In this document: in pieces, positions 1-8,256 of the stretch
Layout: each line of letters begins with the position of its first letter
Numbering within the stretch: position 1 is the stretch's first letter
DNA from: CAG-791 sp003447895
GTDB lineage: Bacteria; Bacillota; Clostridia; Lachnospirales; Lachnospiraceae
Direction of reading: 5' to 3'
NCBI GenBank assembly: GCA_946620035.1
Contig: CAMOMX010000002.1
Coordinates: 1 to 64,000, forward strand
DNA: 64,000 nt
Position numbers and translations under genes: made by a program
The notes under the pieces: generated by a model
The model's input: the letters and a program-made list of their open reading frames with translations, nothing else
Told to the model about the DNA's origin: nothing
Database searches by the model: none

Positions 1-325
1 CCTTGTCCGCCTCCTCGGGAATCTCCACGGAGCTTTCCTTTGTGTCCGCCGCGGCTGCGGTATCCGCAGAAGAGGCCTCTTCTGTGCCTTCGTCCTCCTT
101 TGTCTCTTCGGGTTCCTTTTCCTTGAGGAACATCTGCCAGGGATATACGCCGTCGTGAATTCCCTTCATGACAAGCGAAAGGCCCGGCTCTTTGAGAGGC
201 GAGAACTCATATCCGCTGTACAGACCGGTCCTTCCCGCGTAGCCAAGGATCATCAGGGGGAGCGAAGTCAGGATCAATATGCATAAAAATGTGTATCTTT
301 GCCAGATGAATTTCAGAAGTTTCAA
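1..325 (-). CDS. Membrane-anchored exported protein, N-terminal part only
   Basis: About 108 residues are visible and the gene runs past base 1. A TTG start at 325 is chosen because GGGAG lies 8 nt before it; the ATG at 332 is in another frame. Residues ~8-30 form one hydrophobic helix, followed by a short exported segment (PWQMFLKEKEP) and an Ala/Glu/Thr-rich low-complexity stretch. It follows the MBOAT gene on the same strand after 33 nt. MBOAT acyltransferases of the AlgI/DltB type are often paired with a signal-anchored SGNH/DHHW-type protein that completes acyl transfer outside the membrane; that role is inferred from position only, since no catalytic motif lies inside the window. Confidence 0.6.
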   Translation of the reverse strand, partial: MKLLKFIWQRYTFLCILILTSLPLMILGYAGRTGLYSGYEFSPLKEPGLSLVMKGIHDGVYPWQMFLKEKEPEETKEDEGTEEASSADTAAAADTKESSVEIPEEADK

Positions 326-358
326 GTATCATTCTCCCAAAGACGCCGTATCTTACTG

Positions 359-1720
359 TCAGAAACTGAAATACATAAAAGGATTGCTGGCTGCTATGAC
401 GATCCTGTAAACACTGATCCAGAAGACGGCCGTCATAGCGATCATGACCGGCATCCGGCGTCTGTTCGTCACGATCATCTTGTACCAGTGCGGTGTGCAC
501 AGGATAAGGCCCACTATAAGAAACGGCCAGTAAACCGTCAGCTGTTTCATAAAATCTCCCCGGTTTACATTGAGCCCGCTTCCGAAAAAAGGAAACAGCC
601 TCTGAAAATAGCTGAGGATCCCGCCAAGATCGGGAATCGCGAAGATGACCCATGTGAGCGGGATCAAAAACCAGACATGGAGGTGCCCGATGAAGGGAAC
701 GGCGTCCAGAAGCCCGCGGACAACAAATTTTTCCCATAGGATCAGAATCACCAGAACGCCGGCCCAGATCAGGTAGTTGGGGGTGATCCCGTGCCAGAGG
801 CCTGTGAGCATCCATACGATCAGAAGGTTTAAGACAGTTCTCAGCTTTCCCTTCCGGCTTCCGCCGAGCGGAATATAGATATAGTCCCTGAACCAGCTCC
901 CCAGGGTCGAGTGCCATCTCCTGTAGAAGTCGGCAATACCGTTGGCCCAGTAGGGATGGATGAAGTTGACCACGAAATGAAAGCCGAGCATCATTCCGAT
1001 CCCCGCGGACATGAGCGAATATCCCCAGAAGTCCATATAAAGCCGCAGGGAGTAGCCGATGGCCCCCATCCACGCAAGGGGCGTGGAGATACTCTCGTAC
1101 CCGATCTTTCCGATCTCGTTCCACAGCATGCTCAGGGGATCTGCCAGGAGCACTTTCATGCCGAGCCCCAGGACAAAGAAAAACAGGCCGTCATTGAAGG
1201 CCTTGGGAGAGACCGTTCTCTCCCTCTTTTCAAATCCCACGTTGTTGTAGCGCATGATCGGGCCCTGCGTCACCTGTGTGAACATGGTAAAGTACACGAT
1301 CGTATCGAGGATCTCCGGCTCCCTCTTGATCTCCCCGCGGAAGAGGTCCGCCTGATAAGAGATCATCTTGAAGAGATAAAAGCTGAATCCCAGGGGAAGG
1401 ACCACGTCATTTCTGAGCCCCGCCAGTGTCTTGAACAGGACCAGTGCCCCTGCGTCAAGTATGAGCGCCGCCACAAAAGCTCTTCTGCTCCTGATCCGGT
1501 CGCTCTCTTTTCTCCTTGCGAATACGATCCTCCCCAGAAAAAAGTTGGCCAAAGTAAAGAACACCAGCGCCAGCGCCATGTACCCTGTACCCATGGCATA
1601 AAAAACGATGCTCCCAAAAAACAGGATGATCTCCCTGAATCTTGCGGGCGTAAGATAGTATACCAGTAAAAAAATGGGAAAAAACCTGAACAGGAAGGTC
1701 AGGCTGTTGAATAAAATCAT
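359..1720 (-). CDS. MBOAT family O-acyltransferase (AlgI/DltB-like)
   Basis: A 453-residue polytopic membrane protein. It carries the family core, with a block reading RRWHSTLGSWFRDYIYIPLGG followed by the TGLWHG motif near residue 308, whose histidine is the invariant MBOAT catalytic residue. The family moves acyl groups across the membrane onto exported polysaccharides or cell-wall polymers; the acceptor here is unknown. The ATG directly abuts the folC stop (TAAATG), so the two are translationally coupled, and an exported protein gene follows 33 nt downstream. Length and motif order are normal for AlgI-type members. A DltB role is less likely because no dltA or dltC is nearby. Confidence 0.9.
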   Translation of the reverse strand: MILFNSLTFLFRFFPIFLLVYYLTPARFREIILFFGSIVFYAMGTGYMALALVFFTLANFFLGRIVFARRKESDRIRSRRAFVAALILDAGALVLFKTLAGLRNDVVLPLGFSFYLFKMISYQADLFRGEIKREPEILDTIVYFTMFTQVTQGPIMRYNNVGFEKRERTVSPKAFNDGLFFFVLGLGMKVLLADPLSMLWNEIGKIGYESISTPLAWMGAIGYSLRLYMDFWGYSLMSAGIGMMLGFHFVVNFIHPYWANGIADFYRRWHSTLGSWFRDYIYIPLGGSRKGKLRTVLNLLIVWMLTGLWHGITPNYLIWAGVLVILILWEKFVVRGLLDAVPFIGHLHVWFLIPLTWVIFAIPDLGGILSYFQRLFPFFGSGLNVNRGDFMKQLTVYWPFLIVGLILCTPHWYKMIVTNRRRMPVMIAMTAVFWISVYRIVIAASNPFMYFSF

Positions 1721-3097
1721 TTAAATACCTTCGGTAATGCCGTCCCTTAGTTTATCGCGCACAAGGCCCCGGATCTCTCCGACCAGGTAAAGGGACCCCG
1801 CCGCATATATTTCCGTATCACTGTCTTTGCCGAACATAAACCTGTTTACCGCGTCCTCCACGGAATCGCACGCATGGAACGAAAGCCCTGCCGCGTACTC
1901 TCCGATCGATCTCTTAAGGCTCGCGGCGTCCAAAGCCCTTTTTCCCTGCATCGGCACCGCGACGATATCCGTAAAGAGGCCGCTCGCCGCGATCATCTGC
2001 AGCTCCTTGGAGTAGTCTTTGTCATTCACGCAGGAAAACAGGAGGATCCGCCTCTTTACTTTCGTTCCCGCGCCGCGGGACCGGCAGACAGCCCCGGCAC
2101 TTTCCAGGAAGGCCTTCATCCCGTCCGGATTGTGCGCGCCGTCAATAAAGACCCCCGGCAGGATCTCTTCGAATCTTCCGGGCCAGATGTTCTTCTCGAT
2201 CCCTCTCTTAAGGATTCCGGGATCGCGGATCTTTTCCGCGTCAAGAAGGAGCCCGGCCGCTTCCGCGGCGAGCGCGGCGTTCTCGCACTGATAGAGTGCC
2301 CTCCCCGGAAGATAAATCTGCAGATTTTTATCATACCGATTGTACAGCGAAAAATCAATGCCGTTCTCATCGACCCGGTTTACTTTCCGGTCGGAGGGAG
2401 CGACTTCGTAAACAGGCGCCCCGATCTCATCCGCCTTCTTCCGGATCACCTCAAAGGCCTCCGCGGGCTCTGTCAGCACCACGGCAGGGCATCCTTTTCT
2501 CAGGATCCCGGCCTTTTCCGCGGCGATCTCTTCGATCGTATTGCCAAGATAGGCCGTGTGGTCGATGCCGATCCTGGTGATCACCGTCATCACCTTCTCT
2601 TCCACAGAATTTGTGGCGTCAAGGCGTCCCCCGAGCCCCGTTTCAAGAACGAGGTACTCCGGCTTTTTCTTCGAAAACCAGATCATTGCCATCAGAAACA
2701 GAAAGTCAAAATACAGCGGATGGGAGAGCCCGTCTTTGGCCGCTGATGAGACCTCCTTTAGTACAGCTTGAAAGGCCTCGACGAACTCCTCTTCCGGGAT
2801 CATGACTCCGTCGACAGACATCCTCTCCTTTATATCGGTAAGATGCGGCGATATAAAGAGTCCGACGTGAAAACCCGCCTCCCTGAGGCACGAAGCGATC
2901 TGGGAAGAGACGCTTCCCTTTCCGTTTGTGCCCGCAATATGAACGATCTTCATTCCCTTTTGCGGGTCGCCGAGTCTTGTGAGATATTGGCGAAGCTCTG
3001 TGATCGTACTCTTATGGGTAAACCTCGGGGTTTCGTTCAGATATCTCTCCGCCCCGGCGGAATCCGTGATGTTTCCGTAAAGTTCTCGAGCCTCCAT
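1721..3097 (-). CDS. folC: Bifunctional folylpolyglutamate synthase/dihydrofolate synthase
   Basis: 458 residues. It adds glutamate to folates (and glutamate to dihydropteroate in bifunctional forms) using ATP in the cytosol. The Mur-ligase-type P-loop GTNGKGSVSS is near residue 57, followed by FISPHL, the family substrate-loop motif, and later LETGLGGRLDATN and FIDGAHNPDG, both typical of FolC. The start has TAGGAGG 8 nt upstream. It sits 161 nt downstream of valS; a valS-folC pairing is common in Firmicutes. A hairpin in the gap may limit read-through. It is coupled to the MBOAT gene at its 3' end without a spacer, which is an odd functional pairing. Confidence 0.95.
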   Translation of the reverse strand: MEARELYGNITDSAGAERYLNETPRFTHKSTITELRQYLTRLGDPQKGMKIVHIAGTNGKGSVSSQIASCLREAGFHVGLFISPHLTDIKERMSVDGVMIPEEEFVEAFQAVLKEVSSAAKDGLSHPLYFDFLFLMAMIWFSKKKPEYLVLETGLGGRLDATNSVEEKVMTVITRIGIDHTAYLGNTIEEIAAEKAGILRKGCPAVVLTEPAEAFEVIRKKADEIGAPVYEVAPSDRKVNRVDENGIDFSLYNRYDKNLQIYLPGRALYQCENAALAAEAAGLLLDAEKIRDPGILKRGIEKNIWPGRFEEILPGVFIDGAHNPDGMKAFLESAGAVCRSRGAGTKVKRRILLFSCVNDKDYSKELQMIAASGLFTDIVAVPMQGKRALDAASLKRSIGEYAAGLSFHACDSVEDAVNRFMFGKDSDTEIYAAGSLYLVGEIRGLVRDKLRDGITEGI

Positions 3098-3183
3098 CAG
3101 AATTTCCTCCTAAGAACAGTCGCGGTTTTTTTGGAGAATCCCGAAAGTCCCGGGGTCCTCTGCCCTCTGATTGCAGATGAAAG

Positions 3184-3206
3184 GCGCGGTATACGCACCG
3201 CGCCTT
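3184..3206 (-). terminator. Hairpin between valS and folC
   Basis: Perfect 8-bp stem (GGCGCGGT/ACCGCGCC) with a 6-nt loop, 53 nt after the valS stop. Only three T residues follow on the minus strand, so termination is probably partial and folC may be read through from valS. Confidence 0.5.
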
Positions 3207-3258
3207 CCTCTGGTTTCTTTATTGCTTCGATGCTGTATCCTGTCCGTCCGGTCGGGGA

Positions 3259-5958
3259 TCAGAGCTTTCTGAGATTTTCAAGTTCCTCGAGAACGCCCCT
3301 CATCTGCTCTTCATAAGCTTTCTGTTTCTCCCTCTCCGCTTCGATCTTGGAAGCGGGCGCCTTTGCGAGGAATTTCTCATTGCTCAGCATACCGGCGCTT
3401 CGCTTGAGCTCTGTCTGAAGGCGCTTCTCCTCTTTTTCAAGTCTTGCGATCTCCGCCTTCACATCCATCAGGTCGGCAAGAGGCAGATAGAGCGCCGCGG
3501 AGGGAAGGATCACGCTCAGCGCGCCGTCCGGAACGCCGGCTTTGTCCTTAAGGAGCACCGTCTCCGACGCGGAGGCAAGTGTCTCAAAGAACAGCTTGTT
3601 GTCCGCGAACATGGAGAGGATCTCCTCCTTTTCGGAGACCACAAAGATCTTGGCCTTTCTTGAAGGCGGCACCTGTCTGTCATTTCTGACTGCGCGGACT
3701 GCGCGGACCGCGTCCTTGATATTCTCGATGCTCTCAGCTTCCTTCGGGAAGCGGAAGTCTTCCCTCACTTCGGGCCAGGAGGAGATCATAATGGACTCCT
3801 CTTTGCTCTGCAAAGTAGTGAAGATCTCTTCCGTGATGAAAGGCATGTAGGGATGCAGGAGCTTGAGTCCTCCGATGAGGACCTTCTGCAGAGTCCAGAG
3901 CGCTGCCGTTTTGCTGTCCGCGTCATCGGTTCTGTAGAGCCTCGGCTTCACCATCTCGATATACCAGTCACAGAATTCATCCCACATAAAGTCATAGACT
4001 TTCTGTACGGCAATACCGAGTTCAAATTTATTCATGTTCTCTGTCACAGCGCCGACTGTGTCATTGAGCTTTGACAGGATCCATTTGTCTTCCGGCGCGA
4101 TGCCTTCCGGCACCTTGTCCGCATCGATCAGGGCCCTCAGGCGGGCCTCTTCATCCGATCCCTCTTCCGGAAGGTTCATCATGATAAACCGGGAAGCGTT
4201 CCAGACCTTGTTGGCAAAGTTTCTGTTCGCGATCACTCTCTCCTGATAGAACCGCATATCATTGCCCGGCGCGTTTCCGGTGATCAGGGTCATGCGGAGC
4301 GCGTCCGCGCCGTATTCCGCGATGATCTGAAGGGGATCGATTCCGTTTCCGAGAGACTTGGACATCTTGCGGCCCTGGGAATCTCTCACAAGTCCGTGGA
4401 AGAGAACGCTCTTAAAAGGTCTCTCTCCCATCTGCTCAAATCCCGAGAAGATCATTCGGATGACCCAGAAGAAGATGATGTCGTACCCGGTCACCAGAAC
4501 ATCTGTGGGGTAGAAGTACTTGAGGTCCTCAGTCTCATCGGGCCAGCCCAGTGTGCTGAACGGCCAGAGCGCGCTGGAAAACCAGGTGTCAAGGGTGTCC
4601 GGATCCTGGGTGAAATGCGTGCCGCCGCATTTCGGGCAGACTTCGGGCATTTTCTTTGCGACAACGGTCTCGCCGCACGCGTCGCAGTAATAAGCCGGGA
4701 TCCTGTGGCCCCACCAGAGCTGGCGGCTGATGCACCAGTCGCGGATATTGTCCGTCCAGTTAAAGTATGTCTTCTCCATTCTCGGAGGGATCAGCTGAAT
4801 GTCGCCCTCTTTGACAGCCTTCACGGCGGGCTTTATCAGCTCGTCCATCTTCACGAACCACTGCTGCTTGATCAGGGGTTCGACCGTTGTGCCGCATCTG
4901 TCATGAGTTCCGACGTTGTGGCTGTAGTCCTCGATGCTGACAAGAAGTCCCATCTCATCGAGCTCTTTGACGATCTGCGCTCTCGCCTCATACCGGTCCA
5001 TGCCGCAGAACTTGCCGCCGTTCCCGTTGATCGTCGCGTCATCGTTCATGATATTGATCTCGGGAAGGTCATGGCGCTTTCCGACCTCGAAGTCGTTGGG
5101 GTCGTGGGCGGGCGTGATCTTTACGACACCGGTTCCGAACTCTCTGTCGACGTACTCATCCGCGACGATCGGGATCTTTCTGTCCACAAAAGGAAGCCAC
5201 ACATACTTTCCGATCAGTTCCTTATAGCGGTCGTCCTCGGGATGCACGGCAACAGCCGTATCGCCGAGCATAGTCTCGGGACGCGTGGTAGCAAACTCAA
5301 GGAAGGTGGTTTTTGACACAGAACCGTCCTCTTCGATGAGGGGATACTTGATGTGCCAGAAATGCCCTGCCTGCTCCTCATACTGAACTTCCGCGTCGGA
5401 AATAGAGGTGTTGCACACCGGGCACCAGTTGATGATCCTGCTTCCCTTGTAGATCCACCCCTTCTTGTGCATCTTGACAAAGACTTCCGTGACCGCCTTG
5501 TTGCAGCCCTCGTCCATTGTAAAGCGCTCGCGGTCCCAGTCACAGGAAGAGCCCAGCTTTTTGAGCTGGTTGACGATCCTTCCGCCGTACTCCTTCCTCC
5601 AGTCCCAGCAGTACTCCAGGAATTTCTCGCGGCCCAGGTCCTGCTTGCTGATCCCCTGTTCCTTGAGGTTATTGATAATTTTGACCTCCGTCGCGATGGA
5701 CGCGTGATCCGTTCCGGGCTGCCAAAGGGTATTGTAGCCCTGCATGCGTTTCCATCGGATCAGGATGTCCTGCATGGTGTTGTCGAGCGCGTGTCCCATA
5801 TGGAGCTGCCCTGTGATGTTCGGCGGCGGGATCACGATCGTAAAGGGAGTTCTGCTGTGGTCCACTTCGGCGTGGAAGTACTTCTTTTCCTCCCAGTTCT
5901 GATAGATCCGGTCCTCAATTCCCTGAGGATCATAGGTTTTGGCGAGCATTTTTCGCAT
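3259..5958 (-). CDS. valS: Valyl-tRNA synthetase
   Basis: Class I aminoacyl-tRNA synthetase charging tRNA-Val, 899 residues. The HIGH-type motif is LHMGHALDNT near residue 50 and the KMSKS loop is GRKMSKSLGNG near residue 530. A zinc-binding Cys cluster (CDACGE...CPKCGG) lies in the middle, and the C-terminus ends in the coiled-coil arm rich in Lys and Glu that is usual for ValS. Two ATGs lie 6 nt apart; the downstream one (5958) is chosen because AAGGAG then sits 8 nt away, whereas the one at 5964 would leave only 2 nt. No T-box leader is visible in the ~100-nt 5' leader, unlike many Firmicute valS genes. Confidence 0.97.
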   Translation of the reverse strand: MRKMLAKTYDPQGIEDRIYQNWEEKKYFHAEVDHSRTPFTIVIPPPNITGQLHMGHALDNTMQDILIRWKRMQGYNTLWQPGTDHASIATEVKIINNLKEQGISKQDLGREKFLEYCWDWRKEYGGRIVNQLKKLGSSCDWDRERFTMDEGCNKAVTEVFVKMHKKGWIYKGSRIINWCPVCNTSISDAEVQYEEQAGHFWHIKYPLIEEDGSVSKTTFLEFATTRPETMLGDTAVAVHPEDDRYKELIGKYVWLPFVDRKIPIVADEYVDREFGTGVVKITPAHDPNDFEVGKRHDLPEINIMNDDATINGNGGKFCGMDRYEARAQIVKELDEMGLLVSIEDYSHNVGTHDRCGTTVEPLIKQQWFVKMDELIKPAVKAVKEGDIQLIPPRMEKTYFNWTDNIRDWCISRQLWWGHRIPAYYCDACGETVVAKKMPEVCPKCGGTHFTQDPDTLDTWFSSALWPFSTLGWPDETEDLKYFYPTDVLVTGYDIIFFWVIRMIFSGFEQMGERPFKSVLFHGLVRDSQGRKMSKSLGNGIDPLQIIAEYGADALRMTLITGNAPGNDMRFYQERVIANRNFANKVWNASRFIMMNLPEEGSDEEARLRALIDADKVPEGIAPEDKWILSKLNDTVGAVTENMNKFELGIAVQKVYDFMWDEFCDWYIEMVKPRLYRTDDADSKTAALWTLQKVLIGGLKLLHPYMPFITEEIFTTLQSKEESIMISSWPEVREDFRFPKEAESIENIKDAVRAVRAVRNDRQVPPSRKAKIFVVSEKEEILSMFADNKLFFETLASASETVLLKDKAGVPDGALSVILPSAALYLPLADLMDVKAEIARLEKEEKRLQTELKRSAGMLSNEKFLAKAPASKIEAEREKQKAYEEQMRGVLEELENLRKL

Positions 5959-6064
5959 TTTCATCTCTCCTTGCAGTGGTATTTCAGTATCGCCCTTCTT
6001 CTTTAAAAGGCGGATCTCACAAATTTGTCAAAGACACCTGTCCGCTATGGCGTCATATTATCAA

Positions 6065-6093
6065 AATATAGACACCGCCGGCGCTTTTGTCAA
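6065..6093 (-). promoter_or_regulatory. Probable sigma-A promoter of valS
   Basis: On the minus strand, TTGACA (6088-6093) and TATATT (6065-6070) are separated by 17 nt. This gives a leader of about 100 nt before the valS start. Confidence 0.6.
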
Positions 6094-6114
6094 TGCCGCA
6101 GGGCTCTGCGTCGT

Positions 6115-6288
6115 TCAGACAAACTGATTTCTCGCGGGGATATAGTCGTAATCCGCTTCCTTGAGCCTGCTTACGATCTCCTCCTTATTAAGTTCCAAGT
6201 CATCACACAGTTTGTCCAGCGATTCGTAGTGGTCTCTCAGTTTCATGTTCAGAAAAGAGGCCAGCATATCGGGATCTGAAGGAAGCAT
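6115..6288 (-). CDS. DUF4250 family small protein
   Basis: 57 residues, beginning MLPSDPDMLASFLNMKLRD and ending in YIPARNQFV. The compact helical sequence with LDKLCDDLELNKEEIVSRL matches the DUF4250 family of short clostridial proteins; the function is unknown. The start at 6288 is chosen because family similarity begins there and GAGGAG precedes it, though the spacer is only 3 nt; an upstream ATG at 6342 would add a non-conserved basic stretch. It lies upstream of valS on the same strand but the valS promoter lies between them. Confidence 0.75.
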   Translation of the reverse strand: MLPSDPDMLASFLNMKLRDHYESLDKLCDDLELNKEEIVSRLKEADYDYIPARNQFV

Positions 6289-6391
6289 ATTCTCCTCACT
6301 TTCCTTCCGCAGCGGAAAATGCCTTTTCAAAATGATCCGCAATAGTTTTGGGTCATTTGTAACATTCTTCTGTGCAGAATGAATCTATAAA

Positions 6392-6400
6392 TGGTATAAT
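6392..6400 (+). promoter_or_regulatory. Extended -10 promoter for azlCD
   Basis: TGG followed by a perfect TATAAT (6395-6400), the TGn extended -10 form; no good -35 hexamer sits 16-18 nt upstream. Transcription would start near 6407, about 38 nt before azlC. Confidence 0.55.
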
Positions 6401-6444
6401 CTATATTCGCAACGTAAACATTCTATCATAAATAATGAATCACA

Positions 6445-7194
6445 ATGACAGAAACTCTTAAAAAAACGACGAATTTTAAAGCTTCCGAAGGGAACGGGGC
6501 CTGGTTTGTACGGGGCCTCAGAGACGGAATCCCGATCTGTATGGGCTATTTTGCCGTCTCCTTTGCCCTCGGGATCACGGCCCGCGGAATAGGCATGACC
6601 GCCCTTCAGGCAGGCCTCATGTCCTTTGGAATGGTCGCATCGGCGGGCGAATTTGCCGCGATCGGACTGATTCAGTCATCGGCCGGGATCATCGAGATGA
6701 TCACGACCTGTATTGTGGTCAACCTCCGCTATTTCCTCATGAGCTGCTCGCTCTCGCAAAAGCTCAGTCCGGATCTTCCTTTTATACACAGGCTCTTACT
6801 TCCCTACTGTATCACGGACGAGATCTTCGGGCTCTCCTCAGCCGTCAGGGGATATCTGAATCCGTTCTATTCCTATGGCATGACAGTCGTGTCAGTGACC
6901 GGCTGGACGACGGGGACCGTCCTCGGCGTTTTGATGGGAAATATCATGCCCGCCTGGGCTGTAAACGCGCTTAGCGTCTCCCTCTACGGGATGTTTCTCG
7001 CGATCATCATTCCGCCCTGCAGAAAAGACCGCTTTATCGCCGGACTTGTCGTGATCTCCATGGCGGCCAGCGGACTGTTCTCTGTGCTTCCTGTTCTTCG
7101 GAACATCTCGGGCGGTTTCAAGGTCATCATCCTGACGCTTTTGATCGCGGGCGGCGCTGCCTTTCTTCATCCCATCGAGGATACCAAACAGTAA
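6445..7194 (+). CDS. azlC: AzlC family branched-chain amino acid exporter, large subunit
   Basis: 249 residues, several hydrophobic helices. The N-terminal RDGIPICMGYFAVSFALGI and the following GLMSFGMVASAGEFAAIGL block are hallmarks of AzlC, which with AzlD exports branched-chain amino acids or analogues through the membrane. azlD follows at once and its ribosome site overlaps the end of this gene. No Shine-Dalgarno sequence is visible before the ATG, which is unusual against the strong GGAGG sites of neighbouring genes; the next in-frame Met lies inside the conserved part, so this start is retained. Substrate is inferred from the family. Confidence 0.92.
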   Translation: MTETLKKTTNFKASEGNGAWFVRGLRDGIPICMGYFAVSFALGITARGIGMTALQAGLMSFGMVASAGEFAAIGLIQSSAGIIEMITTCIVVNLRYFLMSCSLSQKLSPDLPFIHRLLLPYCITDEIFGLSSAVRGYLNPFYSYGMTVVSVTGWTTGTVLGVLMGNIMPAWAVNALSVSLYGMFLAIIIPPCRKDRFIAGLVVISMAASGLFSVLPVLRNISGGFKVIILTLLIAGGAAFLHPIEDTKQ

Positions 7195-7208
7195 CTATGG
7201 AGGTAACT

Positions 7209-7514
7209 ATGAATCCGGGCGTTTATCCTTCTCTTTTGATCATGTGCCTGACAGTATACTGCATCAGGATGCTCCCCTTTCTGGTATTCAGAAAGGAGAT
7301 CACCAACCGGTGGCTCCGGTCATTCCTGTACTACGTCCCTTATGTGACACTGGCCGTCATGACCTTTCCCGCGATCATCACGGCGACAGAGGACATCCGG
7401 TCGGGAATCGCGGCGCTGATCGTCGGTCTTTTGACCGCCTGGTACAAGGGAGATCTGTTTGTCGTCGCGATCTCCTGCTGCGCAGCCGTCTTTATCACCG
7501 GCCTGATCTTCTGA
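7209..7514 (+). CDS. azlD: AzlD family branched-chain amino acid exporter, small subunit
   Basis: 101 residues with four predicted membrane helices. The pattern of a short N-terminal helix, then CIRMLPFLVFR and a VPYVTLAVMTFPAI helix is typical of AzlD, the obligatory partner of AzlC. An ATG at 7197 is in frame, but the GGAGG lies inside that extension, 5 nt before the ATG at 7209, so 7209 is the real start. The gene is separated from the azlC stop by 14 nt and the two form an operon. No clear terminator hairpin follows. Confidence 0.9.
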   Translation: MNPGVYPSLLIMCLTVYCIRMLPFLVFRKEITNRWLRSFLYYVPYVTLAVMTFPAIITATEDIRSGIAALIVGLLTAWYKGDLFVVAISCCAAVFITGLIF

Positions 7515-7551
7515 TTTATATTTTTTTAATACTCTTTTTTCCTTTTGTTTC

Positions 7552-7579
7552 TTGAATTCATACGCCAGTAAACTAAAAT
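7552..7579 (+). promoter_or_regulatory. Probable promoter of the zinc-ribbon protein gene
   Basis: TTGAAT (7552-7557), 16 nt, TAAAAT (7574-7579). The -10 overlaps the ATG at 7578, so that ATG would not be in the transcript; this supports the start at 7656 for the next gene. Confidence 0.5.
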
Positions 7580-7655
7580 GGAGACGAATAAGATTCGCGG
7601 AGCGGGTCCTGTTGTGTTCTTAACCGTTTATTCAAAAAGGAAATGGTTTTTCTGT

Positions 7656-8063
7656 ATGCTTAACGACCTTAAATACCGTTTTACTAAATTTATGCAGGGC
7701 AGATACGGCGTTGACAGCTTATCCCGTTTTATGTCGGTCATTCTTTTGATCTTCATCATTCTGGGCATGTTCATAAGGATTCCCTTGTCGGGGCCGATCA
7801 CCCTCCTGATCCTGGTAGTCCTGTATTTCAGGATGTTCTCCCGCAATATCTCCAGGCGGTACGCGGAGAACCAGAAATTCCTTCAGCTCAGGGACAGGTT
7901 TCTCGGAAATTTCTCCGACATCTCCAGCAATCTATCCCGTTTTAAGGATTACCACATTTACAAATGCCCGCAGTGCAGCCAGAAGATCCGCATCCCCCGC
8001 GGAAAGGGACACATCATGGTGCGCTGCCCCAAATGCGGATTCGAGTTTCACAAAAAGAGCTGA
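7656..8063 (+). CDS. Two-helix membrane protein with C-terminal zinc ribbon
   Basis: 135 residues. The N-terminal FMQGRYGVDSLSRFM motif is followed by a hydrophobic segment (residues ~24-56) with a short polar break, an Arg-rich cytoplasmic stretch and a C-terminal zinc ribbon (YKCPQCSQKIRIPRGKGH then CPKCGFEF, two CxxC pairs). This layout recurs as an uncharacterised protein in Lachnospiraceae; function unknown. The start at 7656 is chosen because conserved sequence begins there and a promoter -10 overlaps the earlier ATG; no strong ribosome site is visible. A terminator hairpin follows at 8130. Confidence 0.7.
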   Translation: MLNDLKYRFTKFMQGRYGVDSLSRFMSVILLIFIILGMFIRIPLSGPITLLILVVLYFRMFSRNISRRYAENQKFLQLRDRFLGNFSDISSNLSRFKDYHIYKCPQCSQKIRIPRGKGHIMVRCPKCGFEFHKKS

Positions 8064-8129
8064 CCCGCACTCCCCGCGCGAGAAGGCTGTCCGGAAAAGC
8101 TGCGGAAAAAAGTGATAGAAAAGTTCGTC

Positions 8130-8155
8130 ATGGCCGACTCGGATCGGCCATTTTT
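8130..8155 (+). terminator. Rho-independent terminator
   Basis: Perfect 8-bp stem ATGGCCGA/TCGGCCAT with a 6-nt loop, followed by TTTTT on the plus strand, 67 nt after the zinc-ribbon gene. Confidence 0.75.
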
Positions 8156-8180
8156 CATGTCATTTTTTACCGCGGTGGGT

Positions 8181-8186
8181 TATAAT
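8181..8186 (+). promoter_or_regulatory. Candidate -10 for the DUF5685/J-domain pair
   Basis: A perfect TATAAT, 71 nt before the DUF5685 start; the -35 region (ATGTCA with an 18-nt spacer) is weak. Confidence 0.4.
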
Positions 8187-8256
8187 AAGGAACTGAACCG
8201 AAACTGAACTTACAAAAGCTGATGGAGAATGGCCTCAAAGGCCGGGGAGCCGTGCG

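Noticed and set aside
299..739. Plus-strand frame overlapping the MBOAT gene
   Set aside because: No start signal or domain; antisense shadow of a well-supported gene.
5965..6114. T-box riboswitch before valS
   Set aside because: The leader is only ~100 nt and no T-box core sequence or antiterminator hairpin is visible.
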